From NCBI RefSeq assembly GCF_030378165.1, contig NZ_CP119766.1, positions 3,534,001 to 3,598,000 of the forward strand: a stretch of 64,000 bases of DNA, written 5' to 3'. A program made the translations under genes and the position numbers. This stretch comes from Flavobacterium panacagri. GTDB taxonomy: Bacteria > Bacteroidota > Bacteroidia > Flavobacteriales > Flavobacteriaceae. Of the stretch, positions 34,471 through 43,443 are shown piece by piece. Under the pieces are notes generated by a model that made no database searches, was not told the origin of the DNA, and saw nothing but the letters and a program-made list of their open reading frames with translations. How positions within the stretch are numbered: the stretch's first letter is position 1; each line of letters opens with the position of its first letter.

Positions 34471-35418
34471 ATGAAAAAAGTAGTTTATTTTTTGACCTTA
34501 GGTCTAGTGCTTGGATTTTCATCTTGTAGTAGTGATGAGGATGTTTTAAGCAGTGAAAGCGCTAATTCTGTAGTAAATTCTACATCGAAAACAGCAAGAA
34601 CAGCGGTTACAGATCCTGCAATTGGAACCACAACAACGCTTAACCTAACAAGCGCTTTATTAAGCAGCGGTATTACCACGACAGGAGGAAAGTACTGGGA
34701 AAATACCTATGTGGCTAACACCAATTTAAGTGTAGATATTTTTACATTTTCTCACACTGGTACATCGGCTGGTTACAATTACTGGGACGGATTTATTGTG
34801 TCTAACGTAAATGATATTACCAATTACGGTTCTGGTGCAGGCCCAGGCGGATCTGACGGATGGGTGCCTCATCAATGGGGGACTATGGCAGGAAGTGGTT
34901 TTGGAACTTCGACTACAATTACGCCTGGAACACCTGGAACATCTGGCGATCCATATATTGTGGCTTATTGGTCAAGTTATTTAGATCCTGTTTCTCCACA
35001 AGGAACAACTTTTAGCGAATCTAGTTTTTCTAACTGGATTAAAGTTGGAAACACTGGAATTTATGAAGTGCTTGGATTAAAAATCAACATGCATCCTTGG
35101 CCATATTATGGTTGTTTGAGTGGAGACGGGTTTGCACGAGCTTTTTCTTCAGGAGATCATTTTGAATTGCTGATTTATGGTGTTGATGAAAACGGAACTA
35201 TTTCAAGTCCGATAACACAGTCTCTGGCAGATTATACAGGTTCATCTTTAGTTATGCCGACTGGATGGATAAATGTGGCGGCAACTAATCTTCAAGCTTT
35301 AGGAGATGTTCAGTACTTGGTTTTCCAAATGGCTTCAACAGATGCAGACCCACTTTATGGAATGAATACAGCAGCTTATTTCTGTTTAGACAAACTTTCT
35401 GTTAAGAGAGTTGATTAA
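34471..35418 (+). CDS. DUF4465-like surface lipoprotein of the B12 operon
   Basis: A 315-residue lipoprotein with lipobox FSSC and acidic SSDED tract. A Ser/Thr-rich spacer (to ~residue 55) leads into a beta-sandwich with GKYWENTYVANTNLSVDIFT, YNYWDGFIVSNVNDITNYGS, ENGTISSPITQSLADYTGSS and AYFCLDKLSVKRVD, the features of DUF4465 proteins. Members of this family occur in B12-responsive loci of Bacteroides, where surface lipoproteins bind cobalamin; a ligand role here is inferred. It is the last gene of the operon and is followed by a terminator. Confidence 0.75.
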   Translation: MKKVVYFLTLGLVLGFSSCSSDEDVLSSESANSVVNSTSKTARTAVTDPAIGTTTTLNLTSALLSSGITTTGGKYWENTYVANTNLSVDIFTFSHTGTSAGYNYWDGFIVSNVNDITNYGSGAGPGGSDGWVPHQWGTMAGSGFGTSTTITPGTPGTSGDPYIVAYWSSYLDPVSPQGTTFSESSFSNWIKVGNTGIYEVLGLKINMHPWPYYGCLSGDGFARAFSSGDHFELLIYGVDENGTISSPITQSLADYTGSSLVMPTGWINVAATNLQALGDVQYLVFQMASTDADPLYGMNTAAYFCLDKLSVKRVD

Positions 35419-35443
35419 ATAAAATAGAAGCTAATTTTTAAAG

Positions 35444-35476
35444 AAACCCCTTTGCAAATTTTGTAAAGGGGTTTTT
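35444..35476 (+). terminator. Terminator of the B12 operon
   Basis: Stem AAACCCCTTT/AAAGGGGTTT with an inner GCAAA/TTTGT pairing, followed by TTTTT, 26 bp past the DUF4465-like stop. Confidence 0.9.
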
Positions 35477-35514
35477 GATTAAATGAGTATATTTACTTGT
35501 AAAACAATTGAATT

Positions 35515-36153
35515 ATGAAAGCATTGGTAATTGGAGCCACTGGTTCTACAGGAAAAGAATTGGTTGATAAACTTTTAGAAGATCAAGATTATACTTCGGT
35601 TGCTGTTTTTGTGAGACGTCCTTTTGGAAAATCCCATCCAAAGCTTACCGAACATATTGTGGATTTTTCAGATGTAAATTCGTTTCAGGATTTAATTAAG
35701 GGAGATGTGCTTTTTTCCTGCATTGGAACAACCTTAAAAGATGCAGGTTCTAAAGAAAAACAATGGAAAATCGATTATGATATTCCAGCCGATTTTTCTG
35801 AAATTGCTGTTAAGAATCAAGTCAAATCTCTTGTTTTAGTTTCTTCTTACGGCGCTTCAGCTAAAAGCAATGTTTTTTATTCTAAAATGAAAGGAGAACT
35901 AGAAGAATATATTAAAAAACTTAATTTTCCTCAATATATTATTTTCAGACCAGGGCCGTTAATTCGTAAAAATACAGATCGTTGGGGCGAAAAAATTTCT
36001 ATTAGAATTATTAAAGTCTTCAACGCAATTGGACTTTTTAAAAATTTGAAACCCATTTCAACAGAATTTTTAGCTGGGAAATTGGCAAAAGCTCCAAAAG
36101 TAATTTCATCAGGAACGACAACTTTGGAATTGAAACAGATTATTGAACTTTGA
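35515..36153 (+). CDS. NAD(P)-binding Rossmann oxidoreductase, HTATIP2/YwnB-like
   Basis: A 212-residue atypical short-chain dehydrogenase. The N-terminal dinucleotide motif is ALVIGATGSTGKELVDKLL; then VDFSDVNSFQDLIKGDVLFS and VLVSSYGASAKSNVFYSKMK, where Ser and a Tyr-x-x-x-Lys resemble the SDR active site; then YIIFRPGPLIRKN. Substrate is unknown. Its 3' end overlaps the convergent gene (stop at 36140) by 14 bp. Confidence 0.88.
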   Translation: MKALVIGATGSTGKELVDKLLEDQDYTSVAVFVRRPFGKSHPKLTEHIVDFSDVNSFQDLIKGDVLFSCIGTTLKDAGSKEKQWKIDYDIPADFSEIAVKNQVKSLVLVSSYGASAKSNVFYSKMKGELEEYIKKLNFPQYIIFRPGPLIRKNTDRWGEKISIRIIKVFNAIGLFKNLKPISTEFLAGKLAKAPKVISSGTTTLELKQIIEL

Positions 36154-36505
36154 TTTTTTGCGTTTTCTTTTTTCTGAGATCTGGTGTATAAGGCAATTCA
36201 TCGAGAAGTTTTGTAGGATCAATTTCTAAAACAACGTTTATTTCTTCTTTATCAGCAGCGACTTTTTGAGTTTTAAAGCCAACATAACTAAATATTAGAT
36301 TACTATTTGGATTAATTTTTACAGTGTAATTTCCATCGAAATCTGTTGTTGAAGTGGTTTTGGTCTTAACTCCTTGAATAAGAATATTGGCATAGGGAAT
36401 AGGAGTTCCAGTAGAGTCCGTAACTGTTCCGCAGATTATTTTTTGTTGTGTAAAGGACAATTGCCAAAACAGTAAAAAGAACAATATAATACTCCAATTT
36501 TTCAT
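36140..36505 (-). CDS. Secreted carboxypeptidase-regulatory-like domain protein
   Basis: A 121-residue protein: signal peptide, then one CarboxypepD_reg-like beta-sandwich (residues ~22-95: ICGTVTDSTGTPIPYANILI, TTDFDGNYTVKINPNSNLIF, SYVGFKTQ), and a short basic tail. It matches the N-terminal domain of SusC-type receptors, but there is no plug or barrel after it, so it is a standalone small protein, possibly a remnant. It lies 2 bp after the 36508 gene and is probably co-transcribed with it. Confidence 0.85.
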   Translation of the reverse strand: MKNWSIILFFLLFWQLSFTQQKIICGTVTDSTGTPIPYANILIQGVKTKTTSTTDFDGNYTVKINPNSNLIFSYVGFKTQKVAADKEEINVVLEIDPTKLLDELPYTPDLRKKKTQKIKVQ

Positions 36506-36507
36506 CT

Positions 36508-37068
36508 TTAAGATTTGTTTTTAATATAATCGTTTAGATAAAGTGCAATATGATTAAGATACTCTTTTTCAACATTCAGCATTAAAAAAACTTGAGGCTC
36601 TTTTAAACTTGTTTCCAAACATAATTCGGCTGTATTAAAAACTCCTTTAGGAATTACTACATTTTTTAAATCATCTCGATCTAAAGATTCAAATTCGTTA
36701 GAAGTATAAAAACGGTAAAGGTTTAAAAGTTTGAGTTTTCCAAAATATTTCTGTCTTTTAAAAAGTATTTCATCTTTGTAAACTATTAATATAGGGAATT
36801 TTAAGATGTTTTGTCGGAGATAAAAAGAAGAGTATACCAAAAAAGCGCCTAAAGCAAATACTAAAGTAAAAAGATTAATCCTGAAAGCAAATAGCAATCC
36901 AATCAGGGCTTTTATACTGATTATCATTACGAGAATTCCAAAGATTAAGACTCTTTTAGAAATTTTTCTAATTGTTTTGGGATCAGAACCAAATATTTTT
37001 TCTGCATTTCGATAGGTTTCTTTTATTTTCGGATCTATTTCAAATTGGTAATTGGGGTTAAAATTCAT
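36508..37068 (-). CDS. Two-helix membrane protein, unknown function
   Basis: A 186-residue protein without a signal peptide. Two adjacent membrane helices (VLIFGILVMIISIKALIGLL and NLFTLVFALGAFLVYSSFYL, residues ~45-90) form a hairpin; the rest is cytoplasmic, with a beta-rich region (ILIVYKDEILFKRQKYFGKL) like a PH-type membrane domain. It is first in a two-gene operon with the small secreted protein. Function not recognised. Confidence 0.6.
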   Translation of the reverse strand: MNFNPNYQFEIDPKIKETYRNAEKIFGSDPKTIRKISKRVLIFGILVMIISIKALIGLLFAFRINLFTLVFALGAFLVYSSFYLRQNILKFPILIVYKDEILFKRQKYFGKLKLLNLYRFYTSNEFESLDRDDLKNVVIPKGVFNTAELCLETSLKEPQVFLMLNVEKEYLNHIALYLNDYIKNKS

Positions 37069-37426
37069 AGCAGATTTGGTTTTTATTTTTTTTGGAAATT
37101 GCAGCTAATATAAAAACAATCCCAATATTTTTGTTAAAAGCGATAATAAATGAAATTGGAAATCAAAAAAGCGTCTCTTTAAAATAAGAAACTGCTTTTT
37201 CTTTATAAATCGAAAAACAAACTATTTTTTATCTTCAGATATAATTAAAGTCGATGGAATATTAGTTAACCAAGGACTTTTGGTATTCCTCTTTGAAACA
37301 AAAAAGGGCAATCCAAACTGTAATACTTAAGTCACATTTGTCATAATTCTGCAATAAACTCACTGCAAAACAAGTGTTTTCACTTAAATTGATTTACCTT
37401 TGCCTGCTTTTCCTACTGTAATAAAA
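37069..37426 (+). promoter_or_regulatory. Leader region of the hybrid kinase operon
   Basis: A 358-bp gene-free stretch. TACCTTTG at 37395-37402 is a good -7 box for the kinase gene; no clear -33 is seen 19-21 bp upstream. This position means the in-frame TTG at 37400 cannot be the start codon. A weak hairpin with A/T-rich arms occurs near 37165-37200. I see no other gene or repeat. Confidence 0.45.
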
Positions 37427-39412
37427 ATGAATAACGATTACCCAATCCCAGATAACGAATTACAACGTTTAGCTGCTTTAAAACGTTACAATATACTTGA
37501 CACACTTCCTGATCACGCTTTTGACGATGCTACAAAATTAGTTTCTTATATCTGCGGTGTTCCTATTGCGCACATCTCATTTATAGATGAAAACCGACAA
37601 TGGTTTAAATCTGAAATTGGAATTGGAGTTTCTGAAGTTCCAAGAGAAATAACTTTTTGTAATTACACCATTTTAGACACTAAAATTGTAGAAATAAACG
37701 ATACTCATTTAAGTGAAAGGTTCAAAAATGATCCTAATGTTACGGGTGGTTTTAATGTTAGATTCTACGCCGGTGTGCCTATTACAACACCAGACGGCTA
37801 TAATATTGGAACTTTATGCGCTGTCGATCATGTAGTAAAAGAATTGAATGAAAACCAGCGTAATGCACTTTCTATTGTAGCCAAGCACGTTATGGCGCAA
37901 TTAGAAATTGGTACAAAAAATATTCAATTAGATGCACAGAGAAAAATTGCAGAAAAAGCAGTTCTGGCAAGAGATAGTTTTTTGGCTAATATGAGCCACG
38001 AAATTAGAACGCCTTTAAACTCAATCATTGGTTTTACTGATCTTTTGGCACAGACTGAATTAGATGAAGTGCAGCGCGATTATATTGAAAGTGTTCAGAT
38101 TGCGGGAGAAAACCTATTGCTGATTGTAAATGACATTCTGGATCTTTCCAAAATAGAATCAGGAAATTTAGCGATTGAATCAGAACCATTTAATTTAAAA
38201 AAGACATTAAAGCACGTTTACAATCTGTTAAAGGTAAAAGCGCAGAAAGAAGTCGATTTTAATCTCTTTTTAGATGCCGAAATGCCGGATAATGTAGTGG
38301 GAGATCAAGGAAGATTGAATCAGATATTGGTTAATTTGATTGGAAATTCTTTGAAATTTACAAATGAAGGAGAAGTAACGGTTTCGGTAAAGAAACTGGA
38401 GGAAACAGAAGATAATTACACACTTAAATTTTCTGTAAAAGACACGGGAATTGGAATCCACGAAGATAAATTAACTACTATTTTTGAAAGATTTACGCAA
38501 GGCGAAGAAAGTACTACCCGTACTTACGGAGGCACTGGATTGGGACTTAATATTGTAAAAGAATTGATAGAGTTACAGCATGGCGAAATTCATGTAAAAA
38601 GTACCCCAAACCGCGGATCTGAATTCTTTTTTATCATCTCGTATAAAAAAGGAAATCCTACTCAGCCTGCCGTTAAATCTATGTCAATAAATAATTTAGG
38701 AAGACTTAAAATATTGCTTTGCGAGGACAATGCCTTAAATCAGAAATTAGCAAAAAGCGTTATCAATAACTTCGGATTTGATTTGGATATTGCCCAAAAT
38801 GGGGAAGAAGGTATTGAACTTTTATCTCAGAATAAATATGATTTGGTTTTGATGGATTTGCAGATGCCTGTCAAAGATGGTTATCAAACCACAGAATACA
38901 TTCGAAACGAGATGAATTCAACCATCCCAATTATCGCAATGACAGCGCATTCTTTGGTAGGAGAACAGGAACGCTGCTATAAAGTTGGAATGAATGCTTA
39001 TGTGCCAAAACCTTTTAAGCAGGCGGTTCTTTTGAAAGCGATAAAAACAGTTATGAATCCGAATTTTGAGCTTACGCCGAAACGTATTATAGATCTATCT
39101 TTCTTAGATGAAATGGCGTGTGGCGATCTTGAATTTAAGAAAGAAATGATTAATCTTTTCATAGAAAAAATTCCAAGTCAGACAGAACAGTTAGAAGAAG
39201 CCTTCCATAAAGAAGATCACGATACGGTAAAAATGTTGTCGCATAATATGAAATCGAGTTTAGATATTTTTATGCTTGAAGATCTAAGTAATTGTGCCGC
39301 TATTATTGAAGAAGAAGCTACAGCACGAGAATTTACTACTGAAACTTTAGATAAAATGAATGTACTGCATTGTGGAATCACTGAAGTCGTTAAAATTCTA
39401 AAGGAGCTATGA
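37427..39412 (+). CDS. Hybrid histidine kinase (GAF-HisKA-HATPase-REC-HPt)
   Basis: A soluble 661-residue hybrid kinase from ATG at 37427. Order: GAF domain (~15-155; AHISFIDENRQWFKSEIGIG, PITTPDGYNIGTLCAVDH), HisKA with phospho-acceptor His191 (ANMSHEIRTPLNSIIGF), HATPase with N box LVNLIGNSLKFTNEGE and G boxes DTGIGIHE and GGTGLGLNIVK, a receiver with Asp in DLVLMDLQMPVKDGY, and a C-terminal HPt domain with a His in LSHNMKSS. No membrane segments, so it senses a cytoplasmic signal. It precedes a receiver, a YaiO-type barrel and a glycosyltransferase, suggesting control of surface polysaccharide. Confidence 0.92.
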   Translation: MNNDYPIPDNELQRLAALKRYNILDTLPDHAFDDATKLVSYICGVPIAHISFIDENRQWFKSEIGIGVSEVPREITFCNYTILDTKIVEINDTHLSERFKNDPNVTGGFNVRFYAGVPITTPDGYNIGTLCAVDHVVKELNENQRNALSIVAKHVMAQLEIGTKNIQLDAQRKIAEKAVLARDSFLANMSHEIRTPLNSIIGFTDLLAQTELDEVQRDYIESVQIAGENLLLIVNDILDLSKIESGNLAIESEPFNLKKTLKHVYNLLKVKAQKEVDFNLFLDAEMPDNVVGDQGRLNQILVNLIGNSLKFTNEGEVTVSVKKLEETEDNYTLKFSVKDTGIGIHEDKLTTIFERFTQGEESTTRTYGGTGLGLNIVKELIELQHGEIHVKSTPNRGSEFFFIISYKKGNPTQPAVKSMSINNLGRLKILLCEDNALNQKLAKSVINNFGFDLDIAQNGEEGIELLSQNKYDLVLMDLQMPVKDGYQTTEYIRNEMNSTIPIIAMTAHSLVGEQERCYKVGMNAYVPKPFKQAVLLKAIKTVMNPNFELTPKRIIDLSFLDEMACGDLEFKKEMINLFIEKIPSQTEQLEEAFHKEDHDTVKMLSHNMKSSLDIFMLEDLSNCAAIIEEEATAREFTTETLDKMNVLHCGITEVVKILKEL

Positions 39413-39490
39413 TAAAAGAGAAATAAGCCCTAGCTTTACAAATAGGATGTTATAATAAAGTTTGCCCCCAAGTTTAAAATTTGAAAAAAA

Positions 39491-39856
39491 ATGAGAATTA
39501 TTTTAGCCGAAGATAATGATATCCTACGCAAATCGTTATCTTTTTTCTTAGAATCAAAAGGATTTACCGTTGACCAATTTTCGGATGGAAAAGATGCCTT
39601 AGACGCAATCGAAACCAATAATTACGATTTAATCCTCACGGATATCAACATGCCGGGTAAAAGCGGTATGGAAATTACCCAATACGTAAGACAAACTATT
39701 AATTCTGAAACTCCCATTATTATATTAACTTCTTCTGGAGTAGAACAAACAGAATTGGATTCTTTTGATATAGGCGCAAATGAATTTATTGCCAAACCTG
39801 TAAGTCCGGCCGTGCTTTTAGTGCGAATTAATAAACTGCTAAAAACACGTTTCTAA
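39491..39856 (+). CDS. Single-domain response regulator (receiver only)
   Basis: A 121-residue CheY-like receiver. The acidic pair is LAEDND near the N-terminus, the phospho-acceptor Asp lies in LILTDINMPGKSGMEI, Thr in ILTSSG, and Lys in IAKPVSP. There is no output domain, so it must act by protein contact, likely as the phosphotransfer partner of the upstream hybrid kinase. Its stop overlaps the next start (TAATG), so it is translationally coupled to the YaiO-type gene. Confidence 0.93.
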   Translation: MRIILAEDNDILRKSLSFFLESKGFTVDQFSDGKDALDAIETNNYDLILTDINMPGKSGMEITQYVRQTINSETPIIILTSSGVEQTELDSFDIGANEFIAKPVSPAVLLVRINKLLKTRF

Positions 39857-41070
39857 TGAAGTATATTTATTATTCAATAATACTGCTTTTTATTTCTTCC
39901 GTTGCTATTGGACAGGAAATCAATGTAGAGGAAACTTTATCAAATGTTAAGCGCGAGGTTGAAAAACAAAACTACGACAAAGCATTATCGCTGATTGAAC
40001 CTTTGCGAGCTACATTCCCTCAGGACGAAGATATTCAAACGTATACAGGACGTATTTACAGCTGGAAAAAAGACTATAAAACGGCGATAAAAATTTTGTC
40101 TCCAATGACAGATAGAGTCAATCCAAATCAGGAGGCTTTGCAGGCGATAATCAATGTTTATTTTTGGACAGAACAATATGAAAAATGTGTCGTTTACTGC
40201 GATAAATATTTGGTATTGGATCCCAAATCTCTTGAGGTTTTAAAAATAAAAGCAACTTGTCTAGAAAAGCTAAACAGAGATCAAGAAGCTTTAGAATTAA
40301 TAGAAAAATCGGCCTATATAGACAATAGCACCCAAGCTTTTAAAGGAATACGAACGCTTATTGGGCATAAATCTAAAAATGCGCTTTCTGTTTCTTACTT
40401 AAATGTTTCGACCTCAGAACCGGGACAGTCTCCGTTTCATTATGGTTATGTAGAGTATTCGCATAAATTCAGTAAATCTGCAATTGTAGGTCGTGCCAAT
40501 GTTGGAAATGTGAGTAACGATACCCAAGCCTTATTTGAAGCCGACTATTATCAGACATTCTCCAACAAAAGCTATTTGTATGCTAATGGAGGTATTTCTA
40601 CAGGCGAAACGATATTTCCTGTGGCAAAAGCAGGTTTAGAATATTATTTTAAACCGCATAAAAAGTTTGATTATTCCCTTGGAGCACGATTTATGCATTT
40701 TGAAAGTGACGATATTACATTGCTTACAGGACAATTGGCTTATACAGCAGGAACTTATACTGTTGCTTACAGACCATATTACGATACTTCAAATGAATTG
40801 TTTTCTCATGTTTTAAGTTTGCAGAAAGTAAATGAAGAAAAAGAAAGTCTGCTAAGATTTGAACTTCAATATGGAAATGTTCCGTATTTGTATCTGTACA
40901 ATAATTTTACAACGCCATTAAAAGCCTATAGAGCTGGAATTCAATACCAGCATCGTTTAGGCGAGTCCTTTTTTGTACGTCCAATATTTCTTTACGAAAG
41001 AGAAGAATATATTCTGGGAGAATACAGAAACCGATTCAATGTTCAGTTAATTGTAACGAAACGTTTTTAG
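39856..41070 (+). CDS. YaiO-type outer-membrane barrel with TPR N-terminus
   Basis: A 404-residue exported protein: signal peptide (YYSIILLFISSVAIGQ), TPR-like repeats (residues ~25-155; YDKALSLIEPLRATFPQDED, DYKTAIKILSP, NREDQEAL-type helices), then a beta-barrel to the end (FRVGQ-like strands, final NRFNVQLIVTKRF with terminal Phe). This matches the YaiO family (TIGR04390), in which a TPR segment precedes an outer-membrane barrel. Its place between a receiver and a glycosyltransferase suggests polysaccharide export (inference). Confidence 0.82.
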   Translation: MKYIYYSIILLFISSVAIGQEINVEETLSNVKREVEKQNYDKALSLIEPLRATFPQDEDIQTYTGRIYSWKKDYKTAIKILSPMTDRVNPNQEALQAIINVYFWTEQYEKCVVYCDKYLVLDPKSLEVLKIKATCLEKLNRDQEALELIEKSAYIDNSTQAFKGIRTLIGHKSKNALSVSYLNVSTSEPGQSPFHYGYVEYSHKFSKSAIVGRANVGNVSNDTQALFEADYYQTFSNKSYLYANGGISTGETIFPVAKAGLEYYFKPHKKFDYSLGARFMHFESDDITLLTGQLAYTAGTYTVAYRPYYDTSNELFSHVLSLQKVNEEKESLLRFELQYGNVPYLYLYNNFTTPLKAYRAGIQYQHRLGESFFVRPIFLYEREEYILGEYRNRFNVQLIVTKRF

Positions 41071-41071
41071 T

Positions 41072-41893
41072 ATGGAAGAAATCTGGGAAATCTATAAAGG
41101 CGGTAAATGGGTGGTAACCTTTCTCACTTTTTCGATCTACTTTTTCGTTGCAGCTTCTTTTATCTTGTATCTATACATTGTAGGAAGTCGAAATAAAAAA
41201 ATCAGAAGGGAAAGACTAAGTATTGAATACAGCACAGAAATCGAAAAAATAATGTCAGCTGTGATTTTTCAAGACACAACGTTTACTGCTATTAAAGAAG
41301 ATAAAAATTTTTTAGTTCTTTTTGACACTTCTTTTTTTAGGGAAGTGTTAACCGAATCCCTCATCAATCTGCATAAAAATTACGAAGGTGTTTATGCACA
41401 AAAGCTAGAACATTTTTATAAAGAATCTGGTTTGATAAAAGATTCTTATAGAAAGTTGAAAAGCATCAAATGGGAAGTAAACTGTAAAGGAATTACAGAA
41501 CTTGCGGAGTTTAATATTAACGATGCTTACGATAAAATTATAACGTATTCCAAAGCGAAAAATAAGACTTTAAAAATTACAGCTTTAAATGCTTGTATTA
41601 AACTTGCTGGCACAAAAAGTATAGTTCATTTGGTAGAGCATTCTGATCCTATTGACGATTGGACACAGCTGAATATTATTGGAGCTTTCAAAAAACACGA
41701 TATTGGCGATACAAAAGGCATTGAACTTTTACTGGAATCCCAAAATACAACAGTTATCACACTGGGATTAAAGCTTATAAAAGAACTAAAACTAACACAG
41801 AAAGTTCCTTTTGTAGCACAATTGGCAGCCAAAGCTCCAAATACTACAATTAAGTATGAAGCGCAAAGCATTTTGCAGACACTAACGGTTTAA
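41072..41893 (+). CDS. Membrane-anchored HEAT-repeat-like protein
   Basis: A 273-residue protein with one N-terminal membrane helix (FLTFSIYFFVAASFILYLYI, residues ~15-38). The remaining cytoplasmic part is all-helical with repeat-like pairs (ALNACIKLAGTKSIVHLVEH, IIGAFKKHDIGDTKGIELLL, VITLGLKLIKELKLTQKVPF) resembling HEAT repeats. It starts 2 bp after the YaiO-type stop and ends 10 bp before the glycosyltransferase, so it is probably a scaffold or regulator of that machine. Confidence 0.72.
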   Translation: MEEIWEIYKGGKWVVTFLTFSIYFFVAASFILYLYIVGSRNKKIRRERLSIEYSTEIEKIMSAVIFQDTTFTAIKEDKNFLVLFDTSFFREVLTESLINLHKNYEGVYAQKLEHFYKESGLIKDSYRKLKSIKWEVNCKGITELAEFNINDAYDKIITYSKAKNKTLKITALNACIKLAGTKSIVHLVEHSDPIDDWTQLNIIGAFKKHDIGDTKGIELLLESQNTTVITLGLKLIKELKLTQKVPFVAQLAAKAPNTTIKYEAQSILQTLTV

Positions 41894-41903
41894 TTTATAA
41901 GGA

Positions 41904-43334
41904 ATGACTTTTTTTACAGACGAATTGATATGGTTTTTGGATGTATATATACTCTTGATATTGGGGTACGCCATATTAATCATGTCTTCTTATCTCGTTT
42001 TGGCCTATCTTTCTACAAAGGAGTTGAGAGGATATTTGAAGAAAAACAGCTTTGTAGATTATGATGTGCTGTTGACAAGTGAATTTGCGCCAAAACTTTC
42101 TCTGATTGCGCCTGCTTATAATGAAGGTTTAACCATTGAAGAGAATGTAAAATCATTGCTTTCGCTTAATTACAATAATTATCAGGCAATCGTAGTAAAT
42201 GATGGAAGCAAGGACAATTCCATGGAAATCTTGATTAAGACCTATGATTTGGTTTTATCAGACCGTGAATTTCATCCGCAGATTGAAACCAAAAAGATAA
42301 AAGGCATTTATATTTCCAGAAATGCAGCCTACAAAAAACTAATTGTAGTTGACAAAGAAAATGGAGGTAAAGCCGACGCTTTAAACGTAGGACTTAATAT
42401 TGCCGAAAATCCTTTTGTAGTCTGTATTGATGTGGATTGTATTTTAGATAAAGATTCACTTTTAAAATTAGCAAAACCATTTTTAGAATCTCACGGAAAA
42501 CGTATTATTGCCACTGGTGGCGTTGTGAGAATTGCGAATCAATGTATCATCAAAAATGGACGTTTAGTTGAGGTCAATATTCCAGATCGCATGTTGCCTA
42601 GAATTCAGGTTTTAGAATATTTAAGAGCTTTCCTTTTAGGAAGAATGGCTTGGGGAAGATTGGATGGCTTATTACTGATTAGCGGTGCTTTTGGTGCATT
42701 TGATAAAGAAATAGCCATTTTATCAGGCGGTTACAGTACTAAAACGGTAGGAGAAGATATGGAGCTGATTGTGAGAATGCGTCGTTATATGCTGGAGAAT
42801 AAACTGCCTTATGCTGTAAGTTATATTCCAGATCCTCTTTGCTGGACAGAAGCTCCTGAAGATTTTTCAATCTTTAAAAAGCAACGAAGCCGTTGGATGA
42901 GAGGAACAATAGAAACATTAAGTTTCCACAAAAAAATGTTCATGAACCCAAAATATAAGTTATTAGGAATGCTGAGTGTACCATATTGGACCTTGTTCGA
43001 ATTTCTAGCACCTGGAATTGAGTTTATCGGATTGGTGATAACGGTTTTATTTATCATTTTTGGACTTCTTCATTGGCATTTCTTTATATTGCTTTTGCTA
43101 TTTGTTTATACTTTCGCCGTTTTCTTTTCGGTTATTGCTTTGTTCAGCGAAGAGAAAACCTATCACAAATACCCAAAACAAGCCGATTTTTTCAAACTGT
43201 TAATGGCCGCTTTTATAGAACCATTTTATTTCCATCCGCTGACAGTCTATGCAGCTTTAGTCGGTTACAAAGAAAAAATCATGGGAACCAAAGGCTGGGG
43301 CGAAATGACCAGAAAAGGGTTTACGAAGAAGTAG
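41904..43334 (+). CDS. Processive family 2 glycosyltransferase, membrane
   Basis: A 476-residue GT2 synthase of the PgaC/BcsA/hyaluronan-synthase type. One N-terminal membrane helix (~10-35) precedes a GT-A domain with VVNDGSKDNS (Asp100), DVDC (Asp176 and Asp178), GEDMEL (catalytic acid) and QRSRW (residues 327-331), the QxxRW motif of processive enzymes. At least four C-terminal membrane helices follow (~355-450), forming the polymer channel. It has no PilZ domain. It is last in the operon. The product could be a poly-GlcNAc- or cellulose-like glycan; the sugar cannot be read from sequence. Confidence 0.9.
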   Translation: MTFFTDELIWFLDVYILLILGYAILIMSSYLVLAYLSTKELRGYLKKNSFVDYDVLLTSEFAPKLSLIAPAYNEGLTIEENVKSLLSLNYNNYQAIVVNDGSKDNSMEILIKTYDLVLSDREFHPQIETKKIKGIYISRNAAYKKLIVVDKENGGKADALNVGLNIAENPFVVCIDVDCILDKDSLLKLAKPFLESHGKRIIATGGVVRIANQCIIKNGRLVEVNIPDRMLPRIQVLEYLRAFLLGRMAWGRLDGLLLISGAFGAFDKEIAILSGGYSTKTVGEDMELIVRMRRYMLENKLPYAVSYIPDPLCWTEAPEDFSIFKKQRSRWMRGTIETLSFHKKMFMNPKYKLLGMLSVPYWTLFEFLAPGIEFIGLVITVLFIIFGLLHWHFFILLLLFVYTFAVFFSVIALFSEEKTYHKYPKQADFFKLLMAAFIEPFYFHPLTVYAALVGYKEKIMGTKGWGEMTRKGFTKK

Positions 43335-43396
43335 GGGGAAAGTTATAGGTTATGAGTTAGAAGTTTGATATTGACATTGAATCGATTTGAAATTAT

Positions 43397-43429
43397 AAAA
43401 AAAGCGTTCGCTATGGCGAACGCTTTTTT
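43397..43429. terminator. Bidirectional terminator
   Basis: A/T-flanked perfect stem GCGTTCG/CGAACGC with loop CTATGG, between the convergent glycosyltransferase and ABC-permease genes. Confidence 0.9.
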
Positions 43430-43443
43430 AGTTGATTACTACC

